Positions 1-6,919 of a stretch of DNA of 11,410 nt are shown here, piece after piece. The position numbers and the translations under genes were made by a program. The DNA lies in NCBI GenBank assembly GCA_002839245.1, contig PGXR01000087.1, positions 1 through 11,410 of the forward strand. Direction: 5' to 3'. The notes under the pieces were generated by a model, which was not told where the DNA came from, did no database searches, and saw only the letters and a program-made list of their open reading frames with translations. Each line of letters begins with the position of its first letter. Positions within the stretch are counted from its first letter, which is position 1. The DNA comes from Spirochaetae bacterium HGW-Spirochaetae-7 (GTDB lineage: Bacteria > Spirochaetota > Spirochaetia > Treponematales > UBA12059).

Positions 1-1
1 G

Positions 2-1681
2 ATAGTCAAGCTGGATCCAGGCCAGGCGTCCTTCAGGGTGGAACTCGCCAGGCTTTACCGAGAATCCGGCGACACCGCTTCGGCCGTCAACGAACTCGAG
101 CAGTACCTGGTCTCCCGTCCCAAGGACCTGGCCGCCAGGATAGAGCTCGCACGATGCCTCGGAGACAAGGGTGACCACGAGCACGCGGCACAGATTCTCC
201 GCGAGATAGTCGACACTAATCCAGACAATGCCGAAGCCTGGCTCGAGCTGTCCGCGGCATACAACGCCCTGGGCGACAAGGACCGCGCGGTCGAGGCCGC
301 GGACAGGCTCGTCAACCTCCGCGGAGGACGAGGCACCAACGACGACATGAATGGCCTGACCGACTCGATCGAGAATTACGAAAAGGCGGTCCGGTCATAT
401 TCTTCAGACATGCGGGAAGCCTGGGACAAGAACATCAAGGTATTGAGGGACGCGTTGAGGACGGACTCCGCGGGCGGAACCGAGACCGGCGCGCAAGGCG
501 AGGATGCCGAAGCGCTTTTCAACCTGGGCACCGCGGACGCCATACCGGTCGACGAGGCCGAAGAGCTGATATTCCTCGACGAGCGAGAGGAGCCCCTCGA
601 CGGCGTCGACGAACCAGACGAGGACGAAGAGCCGGCAGAATTGGATGACGACGAGGGGCATCGCATCGACGCGTTGCTCGACGGCCAGGAACTGTACGAG
701 GCGGGGCCTCCCAAAGCGGGCGACAGTCGCTCCCCGGCGCCTGAACAGGCGCCCGAAGCGCCTCAGCAGCAGGCTCCGATGCCTCAGCAGCAGGCTCCGA
801 TGCCTCAGCAGCAGGCTCCGATGCCTCAGCAGCAGCCACCGATGCCTCAGCAGCAGCCACCGATGCCTCAGCAGCAGGCTCCGATGCCTCAGCAGCCGAT
901 TCAGTATCCCACCTTTCCCCCGTATCCGCCCTTCCCGCCGTACCCAATGCCACCACCTTCCAAGGCCCGTCCGAAACCTCCCAGCCTCGAACCCCTCGAG
1001 CTGTCCCAGCCTCTCGAGGATCCGGGAATCGACGAGGAGGAGAGCCTGGAGTATATCGATGAACCTGAATTCGACGACGGCCTGGACCTTGAAGAGTTGC
1101 CTGACGAAAACCTTCCTGCAGAGCCTGACTCCGTCGATGCGCCTGACGACGTGACCCTCGAGGAAGAGGACGAGTTCCCGGAAGCCAGGCCTGAACCGGA
1201 ACTGGAACCAGAGCCCGAGGCAATGCCTGACAAGCCGGTCATTCCGGAACCGGAACCGGAACCGGAACCGACCCCCGCAGAGCACCCTCGGCGCCGTGCC
1301 ACTGACCGCGAGGAAGAGCTGGAGTCCGGGAAGGAAGCCATCGATCCCCTGGGAGAAGAAGCCGCCAAGCTCTACCGGTACCTGAAAGACCTCAGCCAGG
1401 CCCTTCCCGAAGACAAGCGCGAAGCCATGGAGAAGAGCGGCGTCTCGGCCAAGCTCGATGCCATCATCGACCGCGTAACACAGCCACCAGACACCGTAGA
1501 GCCAGCAGTCAACGTCGAGCCACCCGCGCAGGGGCCCAGGATGCCGGCAAAGCCCGCGTCCAAGCCAAAGCCTGACAGGAAAACGATCCCAACCGAAATC
1601 CTCGGGGTTCCCGTCTCGCCCCGCCTCGCCAAGCTGATAGAATTCATGCGACGGGAGAAAAACAATGCCGGGAAACGCTAA
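2..1681 (+). CDS. TPR-repeat protein with acidic, Pro/Gln-rich linker (5' end outside window)
   Basis: The reading frame is open from base 2, and the TPR pattern already runs through the first codons, so the gene almost certainly starts upstream; the GTG at 38 is probably internal. Three TPR-like units are visible at about nt 26-127, 128-229 and 230-331, each with the usual A-L-Y/A spacing and a closing Asn/Arg-Pro. A low-complexity middle follows: a Glu/Asp-rich stretch (about 500-690), PMPQQQ heptads encoded by a 21-bp tandem repeat (760-900), a Pro/Tyr/Phe-rich piece (911-958), a second acidic stretch with PEPEPE (990-1300), then a helical C-terminal domain and a basic tail. TPRs bind other proteins; no partner can be named. 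The gene overlaps the HDOD gene by 17 nt, so the two are probably translated together. No enzymatic motif is seen. Because the N-terminus is missing, signal peptide and localisation cannot be judged. Confidence 0.85.
   Translation: MVKLDPGQASFRVELARLYRESGDTASAVNELEQYLVSRPKDLAARIELARCLGDKGDHEHAAQILREIVDTNPDNAEAWLELSAAYNALGDKDRAVEAADRLVNLRGGRGTNDDMNGLTDSIENYEKAVRSYSSDMREAWDKNIKVLRDALRTDSAGGTETGAQGEDAEALFNLGTADAIPVDEAEELIFLDEREEPLDGVDEPDEDEEPAELDDDEGHRIDALLDGQELYEAGPPKAGDSRSPAPEQAPEAPQQQAPMPQQQAPMPQQQAPMPQQQPPMPQQQPPMPQQQAPMPQQPIQYPTFPPYPPFPPYPMPPPSKARPKPPSLEPLELSQPLEDPGIDEEESLEYIDEPEFDDGLDLEELPDENLPAEPDSVDAPDDVTLEEEDEFPEARPEPELEPEPEAMPDKPVIPEPEPEPEPTPAEHPRRRATDREEELESGKEAIDPLGEEAAKLYRYLKDLSQALPEDKREAMEKSGVSAKLDAIIDRVTQPPDTVEPAVNVEPPAQGPRMPAKPASKPKPDRKTIPTEILGVPVSPRLAKLIEFMRREKNNAGKR
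760..900 (+). repeat. 21-bp in-frame minisatellite encoding PMPQQQA/P heptads
   Basis: Six complete 21-bp units begin at 760, 781, 802, 823, 844 and 865, followed by a 15-bp partial unit at 886-900. Units 1, 2, 3 and 6 carry the version with GGCTCCG after the CAG run; units 4 and 5 carry GCCACCG, giving the order A-A-A-B-B-A-partial. Each unit adds seven residues without changing frame, so copy-number change would alter linker length without breaking the protein. Two identical adjacent variants suggest recent unit duplication by slippage or unequal exchange. Confidence 0.95.
1244..1270 (+). repeat. CCGGAA hexamer repeat encoding Glu-Pro dipeptides
   Basis: Four perfect CCGGAA units plus a partial CCG lie in frame inside the TPR-protein gene and encode a run of Pro-Glu dipeptides. 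Degenerate copies continue upstream at about 1194-1220. Such PE runs form stiff, extended, charged linkers. This is a second low-complexity tract in the same gene, separate from the 21-bp minisatellite. Confidence 0.85.
1653..1657 (+). promoter_or_regulatory. Ribosome binding site of the HDOD gene
   Basis: GGGAG lies 7 nt before the ATG at 1665, inside the end of the upstream coding region. It supports the start that overlaps the TPR gene by 17 nt and points to translational coupling. Confidence 0.7.
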
Positions 1682-2531
1682 CATCCTCCGCATCAAGGCC
1701 TACATCGTTTCGATGCCGAGCCTGCCCACCACCGTCGCCAAGGTGATGGAAATATGCAATAATCCCAAGACAAGCCCGACAGACCTTGACAAGGTAATCT
1801 CGCTCGATCCGGTCCTGATGGGCAAGGTCCTCAAGCTTATCAACTCCGCCTACTACGGCCTCCAGAACCAGGTGACGAGCCTCGTACGCGCGATCATCAT
1901 GCTTGGCGTCAACACGGTCAAGAATCTCGCCCTCAGTACCGCCATCCTTGACAAGCTCGTCGACAAGTCGGGATTCAGGGCGCTCAACATGGAAGGCTTC
2001 TGGCGCCACTCGCTCTGCGTCGGCGTCGTCGCCAAGATGATCGCCAGGAAAAAAGGCGTCGCGGTCCAGCGGCTCGACGAATTCTTCGCCGCCGGACTTC
2101 TCCACGACATAGGCAAGATCCCGCTCAACAACGCGCTGGCCGACGAGTACGTGCGGGCGATGGCCCTGGCCGACCACGAGCGCATACCAATACACCTGGC
2201 GGAGAAGCGCAGCATAGACATCGACCACGCCGAGACCGGATCGATGATCGCGGACGCCTGGCACCTCGACGGTCCCATAGCCGACGCGATCCGCTTCCAT
2301 CACGATGTGATGCAATACGAAGGCAAGAACGCGGACATCGTACTTGCCGTGGCGGTGGCCGACTATTACGCGAGCAGGGAGGGCATAGGTTTTTCCGGCT
2401 GCCTCTACCCGGAGAAGATAGCTCCCGAGGTATTCGACAGGCTCGGCGTTCCCAAGGCCTGGCTTGAGGAGATCGACGCCGCCGTCACTGCCGAAATCGA
2501 AAAGGCCTCGATATTCCTCAAGATAAAGTAG
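1665..2531 (+). CDS. HDOD-domain signalling protein
   Basis: This 288-residue cytoplasmic protein is almost entirely an HDOD domain, the HD-related output/regulatory fold found beside two-component and cyclic-di-GMP proteins. The start pattern MPSLPTTVAKVMEI (16-30) and the L-S-DP helix region (44-58) are typical of the family. Residues resembling HD metal ligands are kept: His115, His147-Asp148 within GLLHDIGK (144-151), His188, His212-His213 and Asp233. Many HDOD proteins have lost some of these and are thought to act as non-enzymatic scaffolds; whether this one is catalytic cannot be told from sequence. The ATG at 1665 has a good ribosome site. It ends 8 nt before the diguanylate cyclase gene, which suggests shared transcription and a joint signalling role. 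The assignment to HDOD is firm; the cellular function is unknown. Confidence 0.93.
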   Translation: MPGNANILRIKAYIVSMPSLPTTVAKVMEICNNPKTSPTDLDKVISLDPVLMGKVLKLINSAYYGLQNQVTSLVRAIIMLGVNTVKNLALSTAILDKLVDKSGFRALNMEGFWRHSLCVGVVAKMIARKKGVAVQRLDEFFAAGLLHDIGKIPLNNALADEYVRAMALADHERIPIHLAEKRSIDIDHAETGSMIADAWHLDGPIADAIRFHHDVMQYEGKNADIVLAVAVADYYASREGIGFSGCLYPEKIAPEVFDRLGVPKAWLEEIDAAVTAEIEKASIFLKIK

Positions 2532-2539
2532 GTTCCCAG

Positions 2540-4015
2540 GTGAAAAAACCTGCACAAAAAAAACCAGACGCGAGCACGGGCAAGGCGCGCGGTCAAAAAA
2601 GTACCATGGCGGCGCTGCGTTCAAGCGAGGCTAAGTACAGACTGCTGTCCAGCCAGCTGGAAGCAATAATCGACGCCATCCCGGGTCTCGTCTTCTACAA
2701 GGACGACAGGAACAACTTCATTCGGGTCAACAAATACCTCGCCGAGGCCCAAAAAAAAAGGAAGGAAGAGCTCGAAGGCGTCAGCCTGTACGACCTCTAT
2801 CCCCGGGAAGAGGCGGAATTATACTACCAGGACGACCTGGCCGTCCTGGCTTCAGGATTGCCCCGACTGAACATCGAGGAACCATGGGATACTCTGGACG
2901 GCACCCGGTGGGTCACCACCAGCAAGATTCCGCTGATCGGTGACGACGGACGGCGAGTGGGCATCATCGGGATATCGCTGGATATCACCGAGCGCAAGCA
3001 GTCCGACCGGCTGATCCAGGAGCTGATCCAGCGGCTGGAGAAGGAAAAGGCCCACGCCCAGTTGAACGCGTTGACCGACGGACTGACCGGAATCCTCAAC
3101 CGTCGATATTTCGACGAGACCCTCAAGAAGGAATTCTCAAGGGCAAAGCGCTTCGGCAACTCGCTAACGCTTATCATGATGGATATCGACAATTTCAAGA
3201 ATTTCAATGATCGCTACGGCCACGTCTCGGGTGACGATTGCCTCAGGCAGGTCGCGACCGCTCTCAAGATAATCATAGGTAGAGCTCCCGATTTCGTGGC
3301 GCGTTATGGCGGCGAGGAGTTCGCGGTCGTACTGCCCGACACCGACCTGGAAGGAGCCGTTATAGTCGCCGAACGCCTCCGCAAAGCGGTCATGGCTCTC
3401 GGCATCCCGCACGACAAGTCCGATGCCGCCGCACAGGTAACGATAAGCCTCGGCATCGCGACCGTTTTTCCGGAGACGGTTAAGTCGCCCGAAGGGATAA
3501 TCGAATTGGCTGACAAGGCCCTGTATCGAGCCAAGCATAACGGGCGCAATCGTTGCGAGGTTGCGCTGGAAAAGGGAGCGTCCGGTGACTCCGGCCTGCG
3601 GGATACCAGTGGCTTCGTCAGGCTCGTCTGGCACTCCTCCGACGCATCCGGGAATTCTTTGATAGACAGCCAGCATCGACGGCTGTACACGCTCGCCAAC
3701 AAGACCCTGGCGACGAAGCTTGCCGGGTGCGAAACCAGCGCATGCCTTTCGCACATGGCCGAGCTGGTAGCAGAAATAGAGCTGCACTTCAAGGATGAAG
3801 AAAAACTGCTTTTTTCCGCCAGGTACCCGGCGGCCGCCGAGCACCGGAAGATCCATGCGGAACTGGTACTGAAGGCGAAGCATCTTATGGACAGGCTCGC
3901 CGGCGACGAGCTGTCCGTTGGGGATTTGTTCAATTTCATGGCGGATGACATGATTTCAAGGCACATGCAAATCGAAGACAGGAAATTCTATCCGTATTTC
4001 AGGCAAGAGGCATGA
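2540..4015 (+). CDS. PAS-GGDEF-bacteriohemerythrin protein, likely oxygen-responsive diguanylate cyclase
   Basis: This 491-residue soluble protein should make cyclic di-GMP from two GTP. An N-terminal PAS domain (about 35-150) ends in the usual DITERK junction and is followed by a coiled-coil linker (152-175) and a GGDEF domain (about 176-343). The active-site motif is GGEEF (257-261). An RxxD inhibitory I-site, Arg248 to Asp251, sits exactly five residues before it, so product inhibition is expected. The C-terminal domain (about 358-489) is a bacteriohemerythrin with all seven diiron ligands in canonical spacing: His379, His416, Glu420, His435, His439, His475 and Asp480. Such domains bind O2 or react with oxidants, so enzyme output probably depends on oxygen or redox state. 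No transmembrane segment is seen. The GTG start at 2540 is 8 nt after the HDOD stop and has only a weak AGG before it, so translation may depend on coupling. Confidence 0.94.
   Translation: MKKPAQKKPDASTGKARGQKSTMAALRSSEAKYRLLSSQLEAIIDAIPGLVFYKDDRNNFIRVNKYLAEAQKKRKEELEGVSLYDLYPREEAELYYQDDLAVLASGLPRLNIEEPWDTLDGTRWVTTSKIPLIGDDGRRVGIIGISLDITERKQSDRLIQELIQRLEKEKAHAQLNALTDGLTGILNRRYFDETLKKEFSRAKRFGNSLTLIMMDIDNFKNFNDRYGHVSGDDCLRQVATALKIIIGRAPDFVARYGGEEFAVVLPDTDLEGAVIVAERLRKAVMALGIPHDKSDAAAQVTISLGIATVFPETVKSPEGIIELADKALYRAKHNGRNRCEVALEKGASGDSGLRDTSGFVRLVWHSSDASGNSLIDSQHRRLYTLANKTLATKLAGCETSACLSHMAELVAEIELHFKDEEKLLFSARYPAAAEHRKIHAELVLKAKHLMDRLAGDELSVGDLFNFMADDMISRHMQIEDRKFYPYFRQEA
2751..2759 (+). repeat. 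A9 homopolymer in the PAS-coding region
   Basis: Nine consecutive A residues encode part of Gln-Lys-Lys-Arg near residues 71-74 of the diguanylate cyclase. A second run of eight A occurs at 2556-2563 near the start of the same gene. Such runs are conspicuous in this GC-rich sequence and are prone to polymerase or ribosome slippage. Confidence 0.9.
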
Positions 4016-4028
4016 TCGGGGGACATCG

Positions 4029-4946
4029 ATGTTCAGCGTGAAGATTTGGGGCGACCGCGGGTCGATGCCGGTACCGGGTCCGGATACCGTCGTGTTCGGC
4101 GGCAATACCTCCTGTCTGGAAATACGGTGCGGAAAGCGCCTCATCGTCATTGACGCAGGTTCAGGCATCAGGAGCCTGGGCGATTGGCTTGTCCGCAACG
4201 AGCTCAGGAACGGCCCCATCAATGCCGACGTTTTCCTGACGCATACGCACTGGGACCACATCATGGGCTTTCCGATGTTCACGCCGATATACGTGCCGGG
4301 CACCACGTTGCGCGTCCACGGACCGGTCAACTTCGAGGACGAGACGCTCGAGCAGATCATAGGTTCTCAGTTGTCATACCGGTATTGGCCGGTCAGGCAG
4401 GATGAGCTCGCGGCGAAGATAACGTACCAAAGCCTCAAGGAAACCGAGGTCGATCTCGGAGACGGCATAGTCGTAAGGACCAAATACCTCAACCACCCGG
4501 TGCTGTGCCTGGGCTACAGGATCGAGTACGAGGGCAAGGCCTTCGCGACGGCCTACGACCACGAGCCTTTCAGCAACCTTTTCCCCACCGATCCCGCCGA
4601 TCCCGATTACGATCCCCAGATAGCCCAGGAAGGCGACGCCGCGGCCAGCGAGGAGAACGAGAGGATAGAGTCGTTCTACCGCGCCGTAGATCTCTTGATC
4701 CATGACACGCAGTACACCGCCAAGGAGTTCAAGGCTGGCAAGATCGGATGGGGCCACTCGTCCTTCGAGTACGCCATCAACGCGGCGAACAGGGCGCGCG
4801 TCAAGAGGCTGCTCCTTTTCCACCACGACCCCAACCGCTCGGACGCGGAGCTCCAGGAGCTCGAGCTTTTCTACCAGGAGAAGATCAGGGGCAAGAGTAG
4901 CCTCCGCCTCGACGCAAGCCGCGAAGGCATGACGGTCAACCTGTAA
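4029..4946 (+). CDS. Metallo-beta-lactamase-fold hydrolase
   Basis: This 305-residue cytoplasmic protein has the metallo-beta-lactamase fold. It starts with a GDRGS-PVPGP-GGNTSC pattern (8-29) seen in a subgroup related to PhnP, RNase Z and cyclic-nucleotide phosphodiesterases. The metal motif HTHWDH is at 72-77 (His72, His74, Asp76, His77). Further likely ligands are His156 in LNHP, Asp177 in AYDHE, His243 in GWGHSS and His265 in LFHHDP, so both metal sites look intact. Members of the wider group hydrolyse phosphodiester bonds, but the substrate cannot be read here. ATG 4029 is preceded by GGGGG at 4018-4022. It lies 13 nt after the diguanylate cyclase gene, so a role in nucleotide second-messenger metabolism is attractive but unproven. 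A lactamase role is unlikely because there is no signal peptide. Confidence 0.9.
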   Translation: MFSVKIWGDRGSMPVPGPDTVVFGGNTSCLEIRCGKRLIVIDAGSGIRSLGDWLVRNELRNGPINADVFLTHTHWDHIMGFPMFTPIYVPGTTLRVHGPVNFEDETLEQIIGSQLSYRYWPVRQDELAAKITYQSLKETEVDLGDGIVVRTKYLNHPVLCLGYRIEYEGKAFATAYDHEPFSNLFPTDPADPDYDPQIAQEGDAAASEENERIESFYRAVDLLIHDTQYTAKEFKAGKIGWGHSSFEYAINAANRARVKRLLLFHHDPNRSDAELQELELFYQEKIRGKSSLRLDASREGMTVNL

Positions 4947-4987
4947 CACCGTCTACGCGGCCGGCTGGGCTGGCAAAAGGCGCGGCC

Positions 4988-5016
4988 TTGACAGGCATCG
5001 CCCATGCGAGGACAAT
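4988..5016 (+). promoter_or_regulatory. Candidate sigma-70 promoter for the Gate-domain gene
   Basis: A perfect TTGACA (4988-4993) is followed after exactly 17 nt by GACAAT (5011-5016), four of six matches to the -10 consensus. Transcription would start near 5022-5025, at or next to the ATG at 5025, giving a leaderless or nearly leaderless mRNA. The prediction rests on sequence match only. Confidence 0.5.
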
Positions 5017-5024
5017 CCGCGTCA

Positions 5025-5984
5025 ATGAAGGATACTCTTGGCACCTTGTCCCGCGTCCGCAACGCGACGAAGAACGGATTGTCGTCCGGTCTTAAGACCG
5101 CGCTCTTCCTCGTCAGGATCATGGTGCCGGTCAGCTTGGCCGTGGCCCTGCTCAAGTGGAGCGGCGCCCTGGCATGGGCCGCAAAATTCCTCGCTCCGGC
5201 GATGCAGCTGATCGGCGTGCCAGGAGAAGCCGCGCTCGTGCTCGTCAGCTCCATGCTCCTCAACAACTACAGCGCCATCGCCGTCATCGAGACGCTGCCG
5301 CTGACGATACGCGAGGTGACGATACTCGCGATCATGTGCCTTACGGCCCACAACCTCATCATCGAGACAGCGGTTATGAAGAAATCCGGCTCGTCCGCCA
5401 TCAAGATGATAGTGTTGCGCGTCGGCTGGGCCTTCGCGGCGGGATATGCCTTGAACGCCGTATTGCCTGCCGGCAGGATCGATGCGCTCGTGGCCGCGGA
5501 TCCCGGGACGGCGGCGACAGCATTCCTTCCGATGCTGTCCGCCTGGGGACTATCGACGGTAAAGCTCGTAGCAAAGATCCTGATCCTCGTGCTCTCGATC
5601 ATGATCGGCCAACGACTGATGGAAGAATTCCGCATTACGGACATGCTGTCGAGGCTTACCGCGCCCGCGATGCGCATATTCGGGCTCCCGCACAGCGCAA
5701 GCTTCCTGTGGATCGTCATCAACATAGTCGGCTACGCCTACGGAGCCGCCATCATCATGGAGCGCGTCAAGGACGGCAAGATGAAGCCGCAGGAAGCCGA
5801 CCTTTTCAACCATCATGCCGCCCTGAGCCACAGCCTCCTCGAGGACACCGCGCTGTTCATGGCGATAGGAGTGCCGCTGTTCTGGATTACCGTGCCGCGC
5901 CTCGCCATGGCCCTGGTCGTGGTATGGTTCGAGCGATTCCGGCGCCAGCGCTTCAGGCGGTCTTTCAAGGCCGGTACGGCCTAG
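5025..5984 (+). CDS. Duplicated Gate-domain (nucleoside-recognition-like) inner-membrane protein
   Basis: This polytopic membrane protein of 319 residues contains two copies of the Gate/nucleoside-recognition domain known from nucleoside transporters, spore maturation proteins SpmA/SpmB and FeoB. Using numbering from the alternative ATG at 5004, copy one has APAMQLIGVPG (64-74), a helix ending LLNNYSAIAVIE (85-96) and HNLIIE (116-121). Copy two has APAMRIFGLPH (220-230), a helix ending NIVGYAYGAAIIME (240-253) and HSLLED (276-281). A basic tail (311-322) should lie in the cytoplasm. The cargo is unknown, and the domain name does not prove nucleoside transport. Two starts are possible. ATG 5004 has a weak AGG. 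ATG 5025 has GAGGA 12 nt upstream and sits just after a promoter-like sequence; I prefer 5025. The gene converges on ccdA with 5 bp between stops. Confidence 0.88.
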   Translation: MKDTLGTLSRVRNATKNGLSSGLKTALFLVRIMVPVSLAVALLKWSGALAWAAKFLAPAMQLIGVPGEAALVLVSSMLLNNYSAIAVIETLPLTIREVTILAIMCLTAHNLIIETAVMKKSGSSAIKMIVLRVGWAFAAGYALNAVLPAGRIDALVAADPGTAATAFLPMLSAWGLSTVKLVAKILILVLSIMIGQRLMEEFRITDMLSRLTAPAMRIFGLPHSASFLWIVINIVGYAYGAAIIMERVKDGKMKPQEADLFNHHAALSHSLLEDTALFMAIGVPLFWITVPRLAMALVVVWFERFRRQRFRRSFKAGTA

Positions 5985-5989
5985 ATTCC

Positions 5990-6919
5990 CTAGAACAGCA
6001 GCCAGCCTGAAAAGGCACCGGCTATCGAGACGATTCCCGCCAGCTCGAGGATCGCCAGCGCGGCAATGATTCCCAGCAAGGCTAGCCTGGCAGGGGTCGC
6101 GAACCTGTGTCGCAGAATCAAGGGCGGCAGCGCCAGGGCGGCGGCGAGTGCCGCCATCAGGCCGACGCTCCAGGCCTTGGCCATCCCGGGATTCGATACG
6201 ACCAGCGACCTGACGAGGAAACCGAGCCTAAACGCCGCGGCGTTGAAGGCCGTCATCCGTCCAAGCGCCATCGACAGGCCAATCACGACGAGCAATGCCC
6301 CTGATACAGTTTTTACTCCGCGGCCATGGCGTTTGAACCAGGCCCATAGCGGCGCGAGCCTTTCGAAGAACAGCCCCGCGGCGATGAACGGCAAGGCCAG
6401 ACCGGCCGAATACACCGAAAGGAGCAAAGCGGCCTTCGCCACGCCTCCCGAGCGGGCAGCCATGAACAGTATCGAGGCGAGTATCGGCCCGACGCACGGC
6501 GTCCAACCCGCGCCGAACGCCATGCCGACCAGCATGGCTCCCGCGGCGCTTGTCGGGCGGCCAACCACCCTGGCCCTGACCTCGGCGCCAAGAAATCGCA
6601 GGAAGTCGAAAATGGTGTTGAGCCCGAGCACGACGAGCACCGAACCGGCGACAATGGACAGCGCCCTGCCGGACCGCCCGGCGAACAGCATGCCGCTACC
6701 GGAGAACACCATTCCAAGGGTCACAAAGACCACCGAGAAACCGAGGACGAAGAACAGCGTCCGGTAGAATACGCCCGCCCGCTTCGTGCCCGAACGCAGC
6801 TCGTCGGTGCCGGCGCCGCTCAGGAACGACAGGTAACCTGGTATCAGCGGCAGGATGCACGGCGACAGGAACGACAGAACGCCGGCGCCGAACGCGACCG
6901 CCAGTGAAATATCGATCAC
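5990..6919 (-). CDS. ccdA: CcdA-type membrane thiol-disulfide transporter with C-terminal extension
   Basis: CcdA passes electrons from cytoplasmic thioredoxin through a membrane cysteine pair to extracytoplasmic thioredoxin-like proteins. This 309-residue protein has the expected helices (about 3-33, 55-77, 88-110, 127-150, 165-188, 203-221). The two redox cysteines are Cys21 in LSPCILPLIPGYLSFLSG and Cys142 in GWTPCVGPIL, each beside the conserved prolines. Typical CcdA proteins end after six helices at about 220-240 residues. This one continues with two further hydrophobic helices (about 250-270 and 280-302). The start is a GTG that overlaps the TGA of the upstream thioredoxin gene as GTGA, so translation is coupled. 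The neighbouring TlpA-like lipoprotein is the obvious electron acceptor. No cytochrome c maturation genes are present here, so general periplasmic reduction is at least as likely as cytochrome assembly. Confidence 0.95.
   Translation of the reverse strand: MIDISLAVAFGAGVLSFLSPCILPLIPGYLSFLSGAGTDELRSGTKRAGVFYRTLFFVLGFSVVFVTLGMVFSGSGMLFAGRSGRALSIVAGSVLVVLGLNTIFDFLRFLGAEVRARVVGRPTSAAGAMLVGMAFGAGWTPCVGPILASILFMAARSGGVAKAALLLSVYSAGLALPFIAAGLFFERLAPLWAWFKRHGRGVKTVSGALLVVIGLSMALGRMTAFNAAAFRLGFLVRSLVVSNPGMAKAWSVGLMAALAAALALPPLILRHRFATPARLALLGIIAALAILELAGIVSIAGAFSGWLLF

Noticed and set aside
760..900. CRISPR-like array
   Set aside because: Units are 21 bp, directly adjacent without spacers, in frame and coding; it is a minisatellite.
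404..1696. Long antisense open frame (430 codons) opposite the TPR gene
   Set aside because: The product is dominated by repeats mirroring the minisatellite, has no recognisable domain, and lies fully opposite a real gene. High GC content makes such shadow frames common.
1644..2624. Antisense open frame of 326 codons opposite the HDOD gene
   Set aside because: No domain or ribosome site supports it, while the + strand frame has clear HDOD motifs.
4029..4946. Antibiotic-resistance beta-lactamase
   Set aside because: No signal peptide, and the RGS-PVPGP / GGNTSC and LFHHDP patterns belong to the phosphodiesterase-like branch of the fold.
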